Source: Paraburkholderia acidisoli (GTDB lineage: Bacteria; Pseudomonadota; Gammaproteobacteria; Burkholderiales; Burkholderiaceae). Taken from it: a stretch of DNA of 64,000 nt. Positions 31,601 through 40,300 of this stretch are shown in pieces. How positions within the stretch are numbered: position 1 is the stretch's first letter; the number at the start of each line of letters is the position of its first letter. The stretch is from contig NZ_CP046915.1 of assembly GCF_009789675.1 (NCBI RefSeq), forward strand, positions 496,001 to 560,000. Direction: 5' to 3'. The notes beneath the pieces were generated by a model, which had not been told where the DNA came from, ran no database searches, and saw only the letters and a program-made list of their open reading frames with translations. The translations under genes were made by a program, and so were the position numbers.

Positions 31601-34234
31601 CTCGCGAAGATGGTCGAACTCACGCTCGAGCACGGCGCCACGCCCGAGTCGCCCTACGGGCTCGCCTGGTTCGGCGTGTACGCGGCGAGCGCCTGGGACG
31701 CTTACGACGACGGCCTCGCGTACGGGCTCGCCGCCACCGCGCTGATCGACCTTCACGGTTACGAAGCCGCGCGCGTGGCCGCGCTGGTCGCACTCGACCA
31801 GATCAGCGCGTGGACGCGGCCGCTCGCGTGGTCGCTCGACCGCGCGTTGCAGGCGCGCTCGCTCGGGCGCGTGGCGGGCGACATCGGCATGGCCTGTTAC
31901 GCGTGCCATCACATTGCGTCCGATCTGTTGTCGATGGGCGCGCATTTGCGCGTGGTCGAGGAGGAGATCGCGAGCGGCCTCGAACTCACACGCCAGGTGC
32001 AGTATCGCGACATCGAACGCATTCTGCTGGCGCAGGCGCGTTTCGCGCGGCAATTGAGCGGCGAGGGCGCGGCGCTGGCCGCTTCGTCACCCGCTTCGTC
32101 ACCCGCGTCGCCGCCCGCTTCGGCGGCACTGTCACCGTCATCGCCGGTCGACGACGATCCCGGCACGCACGCCGAGGCCGCGAATTCGCAGGCCACACGC
32201 TTTTTTCTGCGGCTCTACGCGGGCATGGCGCGCGTCTACGACGGCGATTACGCCGCCGCGCAAGCGCCGCTCGCCCAGGCCGCCGCGCTCGCGTGGGCCG
32301 TGCCCGCGCACATCCATCTCGCCGATTGCCGCCTGTTCGAGGCGCTCGCGCTCGCCCACGCGCCCGGCGCCGAAGCCGCCAAAACGCGCGTGCTCGCCAC
32401 GCTCGGCGCGCATCGCGAGCGGTTCGCCCAGTGGGCGCGACTCAACGCGCTCACGTTCCGCAACAAGCTGCGGCTGCTCGAAGCCGAAATCGCGCGCCTG
32501 AACGGCAATGTGTTCGCCGCGCTCGCGGCCTACGAGCAGGCCGCCGAAGCCGCTGCGGCCGCCGGATTCGTGCACGAGCAGGCGCTCGCGCACGAGTTCG
32601 CGGGCGCGCTGTGCGCCGCGCACGGGCTCGACACCTCGGCGCGCGAGCACGTGCGGCGCGCGGCGGCGGGGTATCGGCGCTGGGGCGCGCGGCGCAAGGC
32701 CGCACAACTCGCCGCGAAATGGGCGGCGCGGTTTTCAGCGGCGGACTTCGCAGCGAATTTCCCCGCCGACGCTGGCGCGACCTGCGCGGATGAAGCGGCC
32801 TCCGGCTTCGGCAGCGCGCCCGCGCCGCATGCGCACGTGCACACGCCCAACGCGCCCGAACGCGGCGCCGCGCCGGGCTGGGCGCTCGGCGTGAACACGG
32901 CGCGCGCGATGTCGGGCGAAGTCGTGATCGACCGCCTGATCGAAACCTTGATGACGAGCGTGATCGTCCACGCGGGCGCGCAGTACGGCCTGCTCCTGCT
33001 GATGCGCGACAACGGCCCGCGCATCGAGGCCTCGGCGCGCGTGATCGAGCACGCGGTCACGGTCACGCTCGGCAGCGCCGCGCCCAGCGAGGAAGCGCTG
33101 CCGCTCGTCGTGCTCAACAGCGTGCTGCGCACGCACGAACCGCTCGTGCTCGCCGACGCCGCCGTGGACGCGCCTTCCCTGCTCGCGCGCGCGCCGCTGC
33201 GCTCGGTGCTGTGCCTGCCGCTCGTGCGCGGCGGCGCGCTCGTCGGCGTGATCTATCTGGAAAACAATCTGGCCTCGGGCGTGTTCGACGCGCACCGTAT
33301 CGCCGAACTCGAAGTGCTCGCGCCGCAACTCGCCATTTCGCTGGAAACGGCGCGCCTTTACGAGCAGCTCGTGGAGGAAAACGACCGCCGGCTCGCCGCC
33401 GAAGTCAGCCTGCGCGCCGCGCGCGCGGAACTCGCGCGTACCTCGCACGTGACGGTGCTCGGCAATCTCGCGGCCTCGATCGCGCACGAGGTGAATCAGC
33501 CGCTCACGGCGATCACGGCTTCCGTCGACGCGAGCGTGCGCTGGCTCAACCGCCCCACGCCCGAACTCGCCGAAGTGCAGACCGGGCTCGCCAACATCAA
33601 GCGCAACAGCGTGCGCGCCGCCGAGATCATCCGCGCGCTGCGCGCGCTCGCGAAGCAGGCGCCCACGGTGTTCGCGCCGCTCGCGCTGGACCCGCTCGTG
33701 CGCGACGTGCTCGATCTGCTCAAGCCCGAACTCGATGCGCAGCGCGTGCGCGTGGTCGTGCGGCTCGCGGCTGGCGATACCGGCGCACATAACGACGCAA
33801 ACGCCGGCGCACATGCCGACACAAACGCCAACACAACCGCCGACGCGGCCATCGTGACCGGCGACCGCGTGCAGTTGCAGCAGGTCGTGCTCAATCTGCT
33901 CACCAATGCCATCGAGGCGATGAGCGAGACGCCCGTCGAGCGGCGCGTGCTCGAAATCGCCTCGGTGCGCGAGGGCGGCGAAGTGGTCGTGAGCGTGCGC
34001 GACCACGGCCCCGGCATCGCGCCCGGGGAACGCGAAGCGATGTTCGCGCCGTTCTACACGACCAAAAGCTCGGGCATGGGCATGGGGCTCGCGATCTGCC
34101 GCTCGATCGTGGAGGCGCATCGCGGCACGCTCGAAGCGCACTCGCACGGGGGCGCCGAACTCGTGTTCCGGCTACCGCTCGCGGCGGCGGCCGTGTCGGC
34201 CGAGGCGCCGCCCTCGTCGGCGGGCGCGCACTAA
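28610..34234 (+). CDS. Pseudokinase / AAA ATPase / GAF / histidine kinase multidomain sensor
   Basis: 1874 residues, matching the family named trifunctional serine/threonine kinase/ATP-binding protein/sensor histidine kinase. Domains in order: N-terminal protein-kinase fold (to about residue 340), AAA_16-type ATPase (Walker A GGGPGSGKSALVA near 397, Walker B LVLFIDDLQWAD near 535), a long helical TPR-like region, GAF (about 1445-1595), phosphoacceptor domain with H1626 in ASIAHEVNQPLTA, and ATPase domain (NLLTNAIEAM, DHGPGIAP, GMGMGLAICRS). The kinase fold is degenerate: the HRD region reads HGEVRPARLL (159-168) and DFG reads GLG, although the later APE and DLYALGVTLYMLLTG survive. Ala/Pro/Leu-rich and Asn/Asp/Ala-rich insertions suggest repeat expansion. 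The first membrane segment is absent, so sensing is cytoplasmic. Confidence 0.9.
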   Translation: MTPPPPRPPRFDACPRAASAVPTAAVATAAGFDAAWLARCELAALDESEGVLTQRAYDPVTLASWFVRSAPLYTGAADTGYQRLQREIALAPPAEAAWAAQPVAIFWTPERMACVYAAGPGARLASEAARAPLALATFLEVAVGAARALGEAHAQGATHGEVRPARLLLEGDGSVRLIGLGATGTAPSGPLALTTMSTMSATSAMSAAPGSAGSPGSSAAPLLAPLPAPALAPLLAPGLAPFLAPELARASATADLAKADLYALGVTLYMLLTGALPFSASTAAAWQHAHVAIEPAPPQTLRAEVPDALAAIVLKLMAKDPRDRYGTAASALADLLRSRHALAAHGRIDGFALDVASLSAPLDPGLRLVGRAPEIAQLHAALQRVAQTGAAELVLVGGGPGSGKSALVAAFVDEALRDAPHRALRHAAGKGDARRQNIPYAPVVEIVRALTMAALGASDATLARVRDDWLARLAGQGDAVASLVPEAAHVIGASPPLTHVAAPQAQSRTGRAVLQTFAAFAASAQPGAPLVLFIDDLQWADAATLALLEAFAAGPPANVLLIGAYRDDVKHGEATRASSNDAPAQRLAWLLHDPRAQRRSAIRITRLHARALSAAELGELFALTLDEAPAHLALLAHAVHRKTGGNPFFSWQLLRALMDDGVLAYDVDRGEWGWSESAVANLRDSDNVVDLMLNRLSRLPAEGAALVQQLACIGSRAEAALLARVADTDEATVRARLAPFVEAGLVAEDAGCYAFPHDRVMESAYSMLDAAARPALHARIATILIGCRCQRVQQHVFDICNQIERADMDACTPGERAAFARALIEAGKHARHAAALCQAKRYVNDALALMSASWWITHYELAFSAHVLRCEYLLAQADHETAAREIDALLAKALPTLDKAAVHRLKARLQTVRSDYAGAIETALAGLALLDVRLPREPSRAQLRAGYDAVRGALRGRAIASLGALPASTEPRLHTVMGLLSALSAAFFVDEGLALLHLAKMVELTLEHGATPESPYGLAWFGVYAASAWDAYDDGLAYGLAATALIDLHGYEAARVAALVALDQISAWTRPLAWSLDRALQARSLGRVAGDIGMACYACHHIASDLLSMGAHLRVVEEEIASGLELTRQVQYRDIERILLAQARFARQLSGEGAALAASSPASSPASPPASAALSPSSPVDDDPGTHAEAANSQATRFFLRLYAGMARVYDGDYAAAQAPLAQAAALAWAVPAHIHLADCRLFEALALAHAPGAEAAKTRVLATLGAHRERFAQWARLNALTFRNKLRLLEAEIARLNGNVFAALAAYEQAAEAAAAAGFVHEQALAHEFAGALCAAHGLDTSAREHVRRAAAGYRRWGARRKAAQLAAKWAARFSAADFAANFPADAGATCADEAASGFGSAPAPHAHVHTPNAPERGAAPGWALGVNTARAMSGEVVIDRLIETLMTSVIVHAGAQYGLLLLMRDNGPRIEASARVIEHAVTVTLGSAAPSEEALPLVVLNSVLRTHEPLVLADAAVDAPSLLARAPLRSVLCLPLVRGGALVGVIYLENNLASGVFDAHRIAELEVLAPQLAISLETARLYEQLVEENDRRLAAEVSLRAARAELARTSHVTVLGNLAASIAHEVNQPLTAITASVDASVRWLNRPTPELAEVQTGLANIKRNSVRAAEIIRALRALAKQAPTVFAPLALDPLVRDVLDLLKPELDAQRVRVVVRLAAGDTGAHNDANAGAHADTNANTTADAAIVTGDRVQLQQVVLNLLTNAIEAMSETPVERRVLEIASVREGGEVVVSVRDHGPGIAPGEREAMFAPFYTTKSSGMGMGLAICRSIVEAHRGTLEAHSHGGAELVFRLPLAAAAVSAEAPPSSAGAH

Positions 34235-34239
34235 ACATC

Positions 34240-34258
34240 GCTAAACGCGCAGCTAAAC
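34240..34258. promoter_or_regulatory. GCTAAAC direct repeat upstream of the AraC gene
   Basis: GCTAAAC at 34240-34246 and 34252-34258, 12 bases apart, with a third CTAAAC at 34231 that includes the kinase stop codon. The same half-site in a 12-base pair appears downstream of the AraC gene at 35312. A TATACT -10-like hexamer lies at 34296-34301. Confidence 0.45.
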
Positions 34259-34353
34259 TCACGCAACAGGCGTCTCAGAAAAACCTGACATGGCCTATAC
34301 TCTCCGTCCGACGGCGCAACGCGCCGCCATCGCCGCTCACGGAGACGACGCCT

Positions 34354-35268
34354 GTGATCACCGAGAACCGAACGCTTCGCGCGCCCGCCAGCTCCGCTCC
34401 GGTCGACCGGCTCGGTTGCGCGCTCGACCGGCTCGCGCTCAGCCAGCAGCTCGACGTCGGCGAACTGCGCTTTCATCGCAAGCACGCCCAGCACGGCGCG
34501 TTCGGCAAGGTCGAGACGCCCGCCGAGGATCGCGGCTTTTTGATCGGCGTGTCGCTCAAGGGTGGCCACCAGCGCCGCATTCTGCGCGGGCCTGACGCCG
34601 CCACGCACGAGTTCGCCGAACACGCGATGTACATTCGCGACTTCGCCACCGACTACCGCGCCGAACTCGCGGGCTCGTTCGATTTCGTGCTCACCGAAGT
34701 GCCGCGCGCGTGGCTCGAACGCCTCGGCGCCGACGTCTCGCGCCATCGCGTGCAGGGCATCGCCGCGCGCACGGGCGAGCGCGACGACGTGCTCGGCCAT
34801 CTGGTGCGCGCGCTGCTGCCCGCGTTCGACGCGCCCGGCGCCCACGACAAGCTGTTCGTCGAACAAATGGGCGTGGCGATCGGGCTGCATCTCGTCTCGC
34901 GCTACGGCGGCACGAGCCTGCGCAGCGCGCCGCGCCGCGCCGAACTCTCGCGCTGGCAGGAAGCGCGCGCCAAGGAACTGCTGCTGGGCGGCGCGAGCAC
35001 GGCGGTATCCATTGAAGCGATCGCGGCCGAATGCAAGCTCTCGCCGAGCTATTTCATTCGCGCGTTTCGCGGCTCGACGGGGCAAACGCCCTACCAGTGG
35101 CAACTCGCGCAGCGCATCGCCCGCGCGCAGCATCTGCTCACGCGCAGCGCCTACTCGCTCGTGGAGGTCGCGAGTGTGTGCGGCTTCACCGACCAGACCC
35201 ACTTCACGCGCGTGTTCTCCAAGGCCGTGGGCGTCGCGCCCGGCGCCTGGCGCAAGCAGAACACCTGA
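34354..35268 (+). CDS. AraC-family transcriptional regulator
   Basis: 304 residues. The C-terminal AraC DNA-binding domain has two helix-turn-helix units: VSIEAIAAECKLSPSYFIRAF and SLVEVASVCGFTDQTHFTRVF, ending GVAPGAWRKQNT. The N-terminal 200 residues form a ligand-binding or dimerisation domain not recognisable further. The start is GTG at 34354. It lies between the histidine kinase and the second FixJ regulator, all on the same strand, and is flanked on both sides by 12-base-spaced GCTAAA pairs, which suggests autoregulation and control of the downstream FixJ gene. Confidence 0.9.
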   Translation: MITENRTLRAPASSAPVDRLGCALDRLALSQQLDVGELRFHRKHAQHGAFGKVETPAEDRGFLIGVSLKGGHQRRILRGPDAATHEFAEHAMYIRDFATDYRAELAGSFDFVLTEVPRAWLERLGADVSRHRVQGIAARTGERDDVLGHLVRALLPAFDAPGAHDKLFVEQMGVAIGLHLVSRYGGTSLRSAPRRAELSRWQEARAKELLLGGASTAVSIEAIAAECKLSPSYFIRAFRGSTGQTPYQWQLAQRIARAQHLLTRSAYSLVEVASVCGFTDQTHFTRVFSKAVGVAPGAWRKQNT

Positions 35269-35311
35269 TTCGCCTCGCCTGCCCGCCTGGCACGAACGTC
35301 CGTCAAGCGCC

Positions 35312-35337
35312 GCTAAAATCACAGCTAAAACGTTAGC
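35312..35337. promoter_or_regulatory. GCTAAAA direct repeat plus inverted half-site
   Basis: GCTAAAA at 35312-35318 and 35324-35330 (12-base spacing), then GTTAGC at 35332-35337, close to an inverted copy. It mirrors the pair upstream of the AraC gene. Confidence 0.45.
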
Positions 35338-35401
35338 TATCGCTTATCGCACGCAAACTCCGCGTAGTTGTCCCGTGGATGGGGACACGGGCAATATTTT
35401 T

Positions 35402-35446
35402 GCCAAAACGGGACGATTACTGCCAAGACAACGGGTTAACGCCAAG
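35402..35446. promoter_or_regulatory. Three phased GCCAA half-sites upstream of the second FixJ gene
   Basis: GCCAAAACGGG begins at 35402, GCCAAGACAACGGG at 35422 and GCCAAGTTAGG at 35441, i.e. 19-20 bases apart. A CCCGTG/CACGGG dyad lies 20 bases before them (35372-35391). The array sits immediately before the gene and looks like an activator-binding region. Confidence 0.4.
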
Positions 35447-35496
35447 TTAGGATGGCCGCACGCTCGCCGTTGCGCGCGCCGACCCGGAATCGAATC

Positions 35497-36192
35497 GTGA
35501 ACCTGCCGTCCCGCACCGCTGCCCGCCTGGAGAGGGAACTCGCCAGCGAACCGTCGACGGTTTATATCGTCGACGACGACGCGTCCGTCAACGAAGCGCT
35601 CTGCATGCTCGTGCGCTCGGTCGGTCTCGCCGCGCGCGGCTTTCTCAACGCCCAGGCGTTCCTCGCGTGCGAACGCGGCGAAGGCCCGTCGTGCCTCGTG
35701 CTCGACGTGCGCCTGCGCGGCAACAGCGGCCTCACGCTGCAGGACACGCTCAACGCCATGGGCGACCCCATTCCCATCGTCATCATCACGGGCCACGGCG
35801 ACGTGCCGATGAGCGTGCGCGTGATGAAGGCGGGTGCCACCGACTTCCTCACCAAGCCGTTTCGCGACCAGGATTTCCTCGACGCGATCGGCGTCTCGCT
35901 CGAACGCGACGGCGCGCGCCTGGCACAAAGCCGCGCCAACCACGACGTGGCCGCGCGTTTCCGCTCGATGTCGCAGCGCGAGCGCGAAGTCATGGCGCTC
36001 GCCGCCTCGGGCCGCATGAACAAGCAGATCGCCGACGAACTTGGCATCAGCGAAGTCACCGTGAAAATTCATCGCGGCAGCGCCATGCGCAAGATGCAGG
36101 CGCGCTCGTTCGCCGAACTCGTGATCCTCGCGCACCGCCTGGGCGTGGCCGAAGCCGGTTGCGAACGGCGCGTGCTCGCTTCGGCATCCTGA
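35497..36192 (+). CDS. FixJ/NarL-family response regulator (paralogue of the 27885 gene)
   Basis: 231 residues from a GTG at 35497 that has GGAA upstream; an ATG at 35452 in the same frame is an alternative but lacks a well-spaced ribosome site. The receiver has VDDDASVN, the phospho-Asp in CLVLDVRLRGNSG, IITGHGD and LTKPFRD. The LuxR-type output is MSQREREVMALAASGRMNKQ, then ISEVTVKIHRGSAMRKMQARS. The phospho-site and recognition helix are nearly the same as in the kinase-coupled regulator at 27885, so both may be driven by the same kinase and read similar DNA. No kinase of its own is present. Confidence 0.9.
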   Translation: MNLPSRTAARLERELASEPSTVYIVDDDASVNEALCMLVRSVGLAARGFLNAQAFLACERGEGPSCLVLDVRLRGNSGLTLQDTLNAMGDPIPIVIITGHGDVPMSVRVMKAGATDFLTKPFRDQDFLDAIGVSLERDGARLAQSRANHDVAARFRSMSQREREVMALAASGRMNKQIADELGISEVTVKIHRGSAMRKMQARSFAELVILAHRLGVAEAGCERRVLASAS

Positions 36193-36240
36193 CGAATCTT
36201 CCAAGGCGCGCCGCGTACCCGGGCACGCCCCACACGTACG

Positions 36241-36909
36241 TCACGCGTAGTCGTATTTCCCGCCCCGCTCGAGCGCGCGCTGATACGCGGGCCGGGCGTG
36301 AATGCGTTCGAGGAAACCGGCAATGGCGGTGAGCGACGCGTCCGCGCCGCGCGCGCTCGCGGCTTCGAGCGGAAAGCTCATTTGAATGTCGGCGGCGCTG
36401 AAGTCGTTGCCGACGAACCAGCCGGTCTTGTTCAACTCGTCGTTGATAAAGCCGAAATGCAGCTTCAATTGCGGATCGACGAAACTCGACTGCAACGCCT
36501 GCGCGATCTTGCGCGCGATCGGCTTCGCGAAGAACGGCATGGGCGCGCCCGCAATGCGCAGCGCCACGAGCTTGAGCAACAGCGGCGGCATGGCCGAGCC
36601 TTCGGCGTAGTGCATCCAGTAGCGAAAGCGCTGCCATTCCGGCGTGCCCACGGCGGGCGCGAAGCGGCCTTGGGTGTCGTACTTGTGCAGCAGGTATTCG
36701 ATGATGGCGCCCGACTCCGCGACCGTCTGCTCGTCGTCGACAATCACGGGCGACTTGCCGAGCGGGTGAATCTTGCGCAACGCGGGCGGTGCGAGCAGGG
36801 TTTGCGGATCGCGCTCGTAGCGCTGGATCTCGTACGGCACGCCCAGTTCTTCGAGCAGCCACAGCACGCGCTGCGAGCGCGAATTGTTCAGGTGATGGAC
36901 AGTGATCAT
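36241..36909 (-). CDS. Glutathione S-transferase family protein
   Basis: 222 residues. The N-terminal thioredoxin-like domain starts MITVHHLNNSRSQRVLWLLE with the active-site Ser in NNSRSQR, cis-Pro in GKSPVIVDD and the glutathione-binding TVAESGAIIEYLL. The all-alpha C-terminal domain contains NDFSAADIQMSFPLEAA. It resembles the bacterial YghU/GstA-like group that conjugates or reduces small electrophiles or peroxides. It reads divergently from the GGDEF-EAL gene and faces the FixJ gene tail to tail 48 bases away. There is no operon partner. Confidence 0.9.
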   Translation of the reverse strand: MITVHHLNNSRSQRVLWLLEELGVPYEIQRYERDPQTLLAPPALRKIHPLGKSPVIVDDEQTVAESGAIIEYLLHKYDTQGRFAPAVGTPEWQRFRYWMHYAEGSAMPPLLLKLVALRIAGAPMPFFAKPIARKIAQALQSSFVDPQLKLHFGFINDELNKTGWFVGNDFSAADIQMSFPLEAASARGADASLTAIAGFLERIHARPAYQRALERGGKYDYA

Positions 36910-37367
36910 GGTGAGCGCCCGCGGTGAGTTGGACCCGGCACTATGCGCAAGCGGGGTGCGCGCGTCAATTTTCCGCGCGGTTTTTTGGCGTGATTAGACT
37001 AAACCGTCGAATTGCCGGGGGCGCGCACGGAACGTGCCCGTCATTCGATGATGGCTAGCCCGCACGCGCGCGATTCGTAGATTCATCACGCCATTTTTCC
37101 TGTGGTCACGATCTTTTTACCGTGCGGAATTTTGCCGATGCGTGTGCCAATACGTGTGCCAACACGCGCTCCAATCCGGTGCCAATCCGGTGCATTCCGC
37201 ACCACCATAAAGTGATTGCGCATCGCGATGGGGAATGCGTCGTTCGCCACTAAAGTTCGTTCGATGTGCTGCCGTTACGCCGAGGTGGAGTGGGCTTGTG
37301 CAGGGCCATTTTCTTCCGGGCGCGTCGAGTTTTGAGTTGGGAATGCGACGTAATTCAAGGTGTCGTG
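36910..37367. promoter_or_regulatory. 458-bp divergent region with tandem array and sigma-28-like promoter
   Basis: Non-coding apart from leaders. It contains a tandem array at 37141-37198 (CGTGTGCCAATA, CGTGTGCCAACA, CGCGCTCCAATC, CGGTGCCAATC, CGGTGCATTCC; 12,12,12,11,11 bp) and a flagellar-type promoter at 37251-37278. I looked for a c-di-GMP riboswitch fold here and did not find its conserved core. Confidence 0.5.
37251..37278 (+). promoter_or_regulatory. Sigma-28 (FliA)-like promoter for the GGDEF-EAL gene
   Basis: TAAAGTTC at 37251-37258 and GCCGTTAC at 37271-37278, separated by 12 bases. The enterobacterial FliA consensus is TAAAGTTT-11-GCCGATAA. Thirteen of sixteen positions match. 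It lies 90 bases before the gene start, on the right strand, and would place this c-di-GMP enzyme in the flagellar regulon. Confidence 0.45.
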
Positions 37368-40300
37368 ATGGCGCGAACGATGAAACAGAATCTGTTTTTC
37401 CGGCTGCTGGGACGCTTGCGGGTCGGGCGCAAGCTACTGCTGATTTATCTGCTCGACTTGAGCGCCGTGCTGTATATCAGCGGCATTCTCATTCACGAGA
37501 AGTATATTTCGATCGACTTCTCGCAGAAGGAGATCGTCGGCAATGCGTATCTCGGCACGGTGCGCGACGCGCTGATCGACGTCGCCATGAGCGGCGCCAC
37601 CGCGCGCGTGAACGCGCCGCAACTCGCGCAGATGAACCCCGCGCTCGCGGGCGCCGAAGCACGCTACGGCGCGAACCTGCAAAGCGCGGCCTTGAACCAG
37701 CAGGTGCGCCGCGCGCTGGACGCGCTCGCGGCCTCGGCACACAGCGGCCAGCCGCTTTCGCCCGCCGCCGTGAGCGCCGCGCTCGAAGCCTGCCGCGAAC
37801 TCATCACGCGCGTGGGCAACCAGTCGAACCTGATTCTCGACCCCGACCTCGACAGCTATTACTCGATGTCGCTCTCGATCCTGCGCTACCCGGCGCTGCT
37901 CGAAGCCGTGAACGGCATTGGCCAGCGCTTGCGCGAAGGCAGCGACTCGCCGCAGGCGCGCCGCGAACTGAGCACGCGCTATCTCGTGCTCGAGGGCCAG
38001 CTCGACGCCGTCTCGCAAGGCTTGCGCTCCGACTACGCCGAAGCGGGCGCGGCCAACGAAGACGTGAAGCGCGCGCTCGCCATGCCGATGGCGAATCTGC
38101 TCAACGCCGTCGAGGCCTACCGCGAGGCCGCCCGCGCCCTGGTCGCGCAAGGCGGCGGCGACGCCGCGAGCCGCGCCGCCGCGCAGGCGGCCCACGCGGC
38201 CCTGGTGGCGCGCGTGGGCGACGCGTGGCACGCCACCGGCGACGAACTCGACACGCTCCTGCACGCGCGCGTGCGCGGCCTGTTCTCGCGCATGTGGCTG
38301 CATCTCGGCACCGCGCTATTCCTGCTGTGCGGCATTCTCTCGATGGTCTATCTCGTCGCGCAGCAGATCTCGCGGCCGCTGCGCGAACTCGCGCGCGTGA
38401 TGGACACCGTGCGCCGCACCGGCGACCACGGCGTACGCGCGTCGTGGCACAGCCAGGACGAGATCGGTCAGCTCGTGACCGGCTTCAACGACATGCTCGT
38501 GCAGCTCGACCGCGAACGCGACGTGCAGAAGGAACTCGCCGCCACGGCGCGCGCGTCCGAAGCGCAGCACGCGCTCGTGGAGGCCACGCCCGTGCCGATG
38601 ATGGTCACCGCGGTGCCCGGCCACGAAGTGCTGCACGCGAATCATCCGGCGCTCTACTGGCTCAACGGCTGCACCGCCGACCCGTGGGCCAGCGGTCTCG
38701 ACTCCGCCGTGCGCGCGCGCTTCTTCCAGCAGCTTTCCGACCGCGACGCCGTGGACGAATTCGAAGTGCGCTGGATGGCGAGCGCCGAGCCCACGTGGGC
38801 CATGCTCTCGGCGCGGCGCCTCACGTTCCAGGGCCGCGACGCCGTACTCACCGCCTTCACGCCGATCAACCAGATCAAGCTCATGGAGCAGCGGCTCGAA
38901 CTGTGGGCGAAGGTGTTCGAGGCGTCGTCGGAAGCCATTCTGATCCTCGACGAGAACCGCCGCCTGCTCACGGCCAATGCCTCGTTCTACCGCGCGACCG
39001 GCTATCGCGCCGAAGACGTGTGCGGCACGTTGCCCGACTTCGTGGTGGCGTCCACCAACGGCGGCCCGCTCATGGCGCAACTCGCCGAACTCGTCGACAT
39101 CTCCAGCGTCTGGAACGGCGAAGCCGTGGTAAGGCGGCGCGCGGGCGGCGACTATCCCGCGTGGCTCATGATCAGCGCCGTGCGCGACAAGCGCGCGAGC
39201 GTTTCGCATTACATCTGCACGCTCATCGACATCACGGACCGCAAGAAGAGCGAAGCGCGCATCCAGTTTCTCGCGGAGCACGACGTGCTCACCGAGTTGC
39301 CCAACCGCGCGCTCTTCACCCGGCGCCTCGGCGCGGCCATCGAGCAGGCGCGTCACACGCGCGGGCGTCTCGCCGTGCTGTTCATCGACCTCGACCGCTT
39401 CAAGGACATCAACGACACGCTCGGCCATCATGCGGGCGACGGCCTGCTGCGTTCCGTGTCGCGGCGCCTGTTGCAGTCGGTGCGCGCGGGCGACACGGTG
39501 AGCCGTCTTGGCGGCGACGAGTTCACGGTGCTGCTGTCGAGCGCGGGCGGCAGCGGCGACGTCGCGCGCCTGATCGACGAACGGCTGCTGCCGCTCGTGC
39601 GCGAACCGCATTCGATCGGCGGCATGACCTTGCAGGTCGCGTGCAGTATCGGCATCGCCATGTATCCCGACGATGGCGACACGATCGAAGCGCTCATGCA
39701 GAACGCCGACGCCGCCATGTACCGCGCCAAATCGAGCGGCCGCAATCTCGTCAAGTTCTTCTCGCCCGACATGGCCGAGAGCACGCGGCATCGGCTCGAA
39801 CTCGAAGCGCATTTGCGCACCGCCATCGAGCGCGAGCAGCTGTGGCTCGCGTATCAGCCCTGCGTGGACGCGGCTACGGGCGAGCTCATGAGCGTGGAGG
39901 CGCTGCTGCGCTGGCAGCATCCGCATCTCGGGCTCGTGCCGCCCGCGGAATTCATTCCGATCGCCGAGGAGACGCGCCTGATCCTGCCGATCGGCGCATG
40001 GGTGATCGAAGAAGCGTGCCGCCAGATCGCGCGCTGGCGCGACGCCGGTTTGCCCGCCATGCGCGTGTCGATCAATCTCTCGGCCATGCAGTTGCGCGAC
40101 GACGAGCAACTCGTCACGCATCTGCGCGAAAGCCTCGCGGCGCACCACGTGGACGCGGGCAGCCTCGAGCTGGAAATCACGGAAACGGTGCTGATGGAAA
40201 GCGTCGGGCATCATCTCGACGCCATCAAGGAGATTCGCGCGCTGGGCGTGAAGCTCTCGCTCGACGACTTCGGCACGGGCTATTCGAGCTTGAGCTATCT

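Noticed and set aside
37141..37367. c-di-GMP riboswitch upstream of the GGDEF-EAL gene
   Set aside because: The conserved GEMM core and its paired stems could not be found; the repeated sequence is a simple tandem array.
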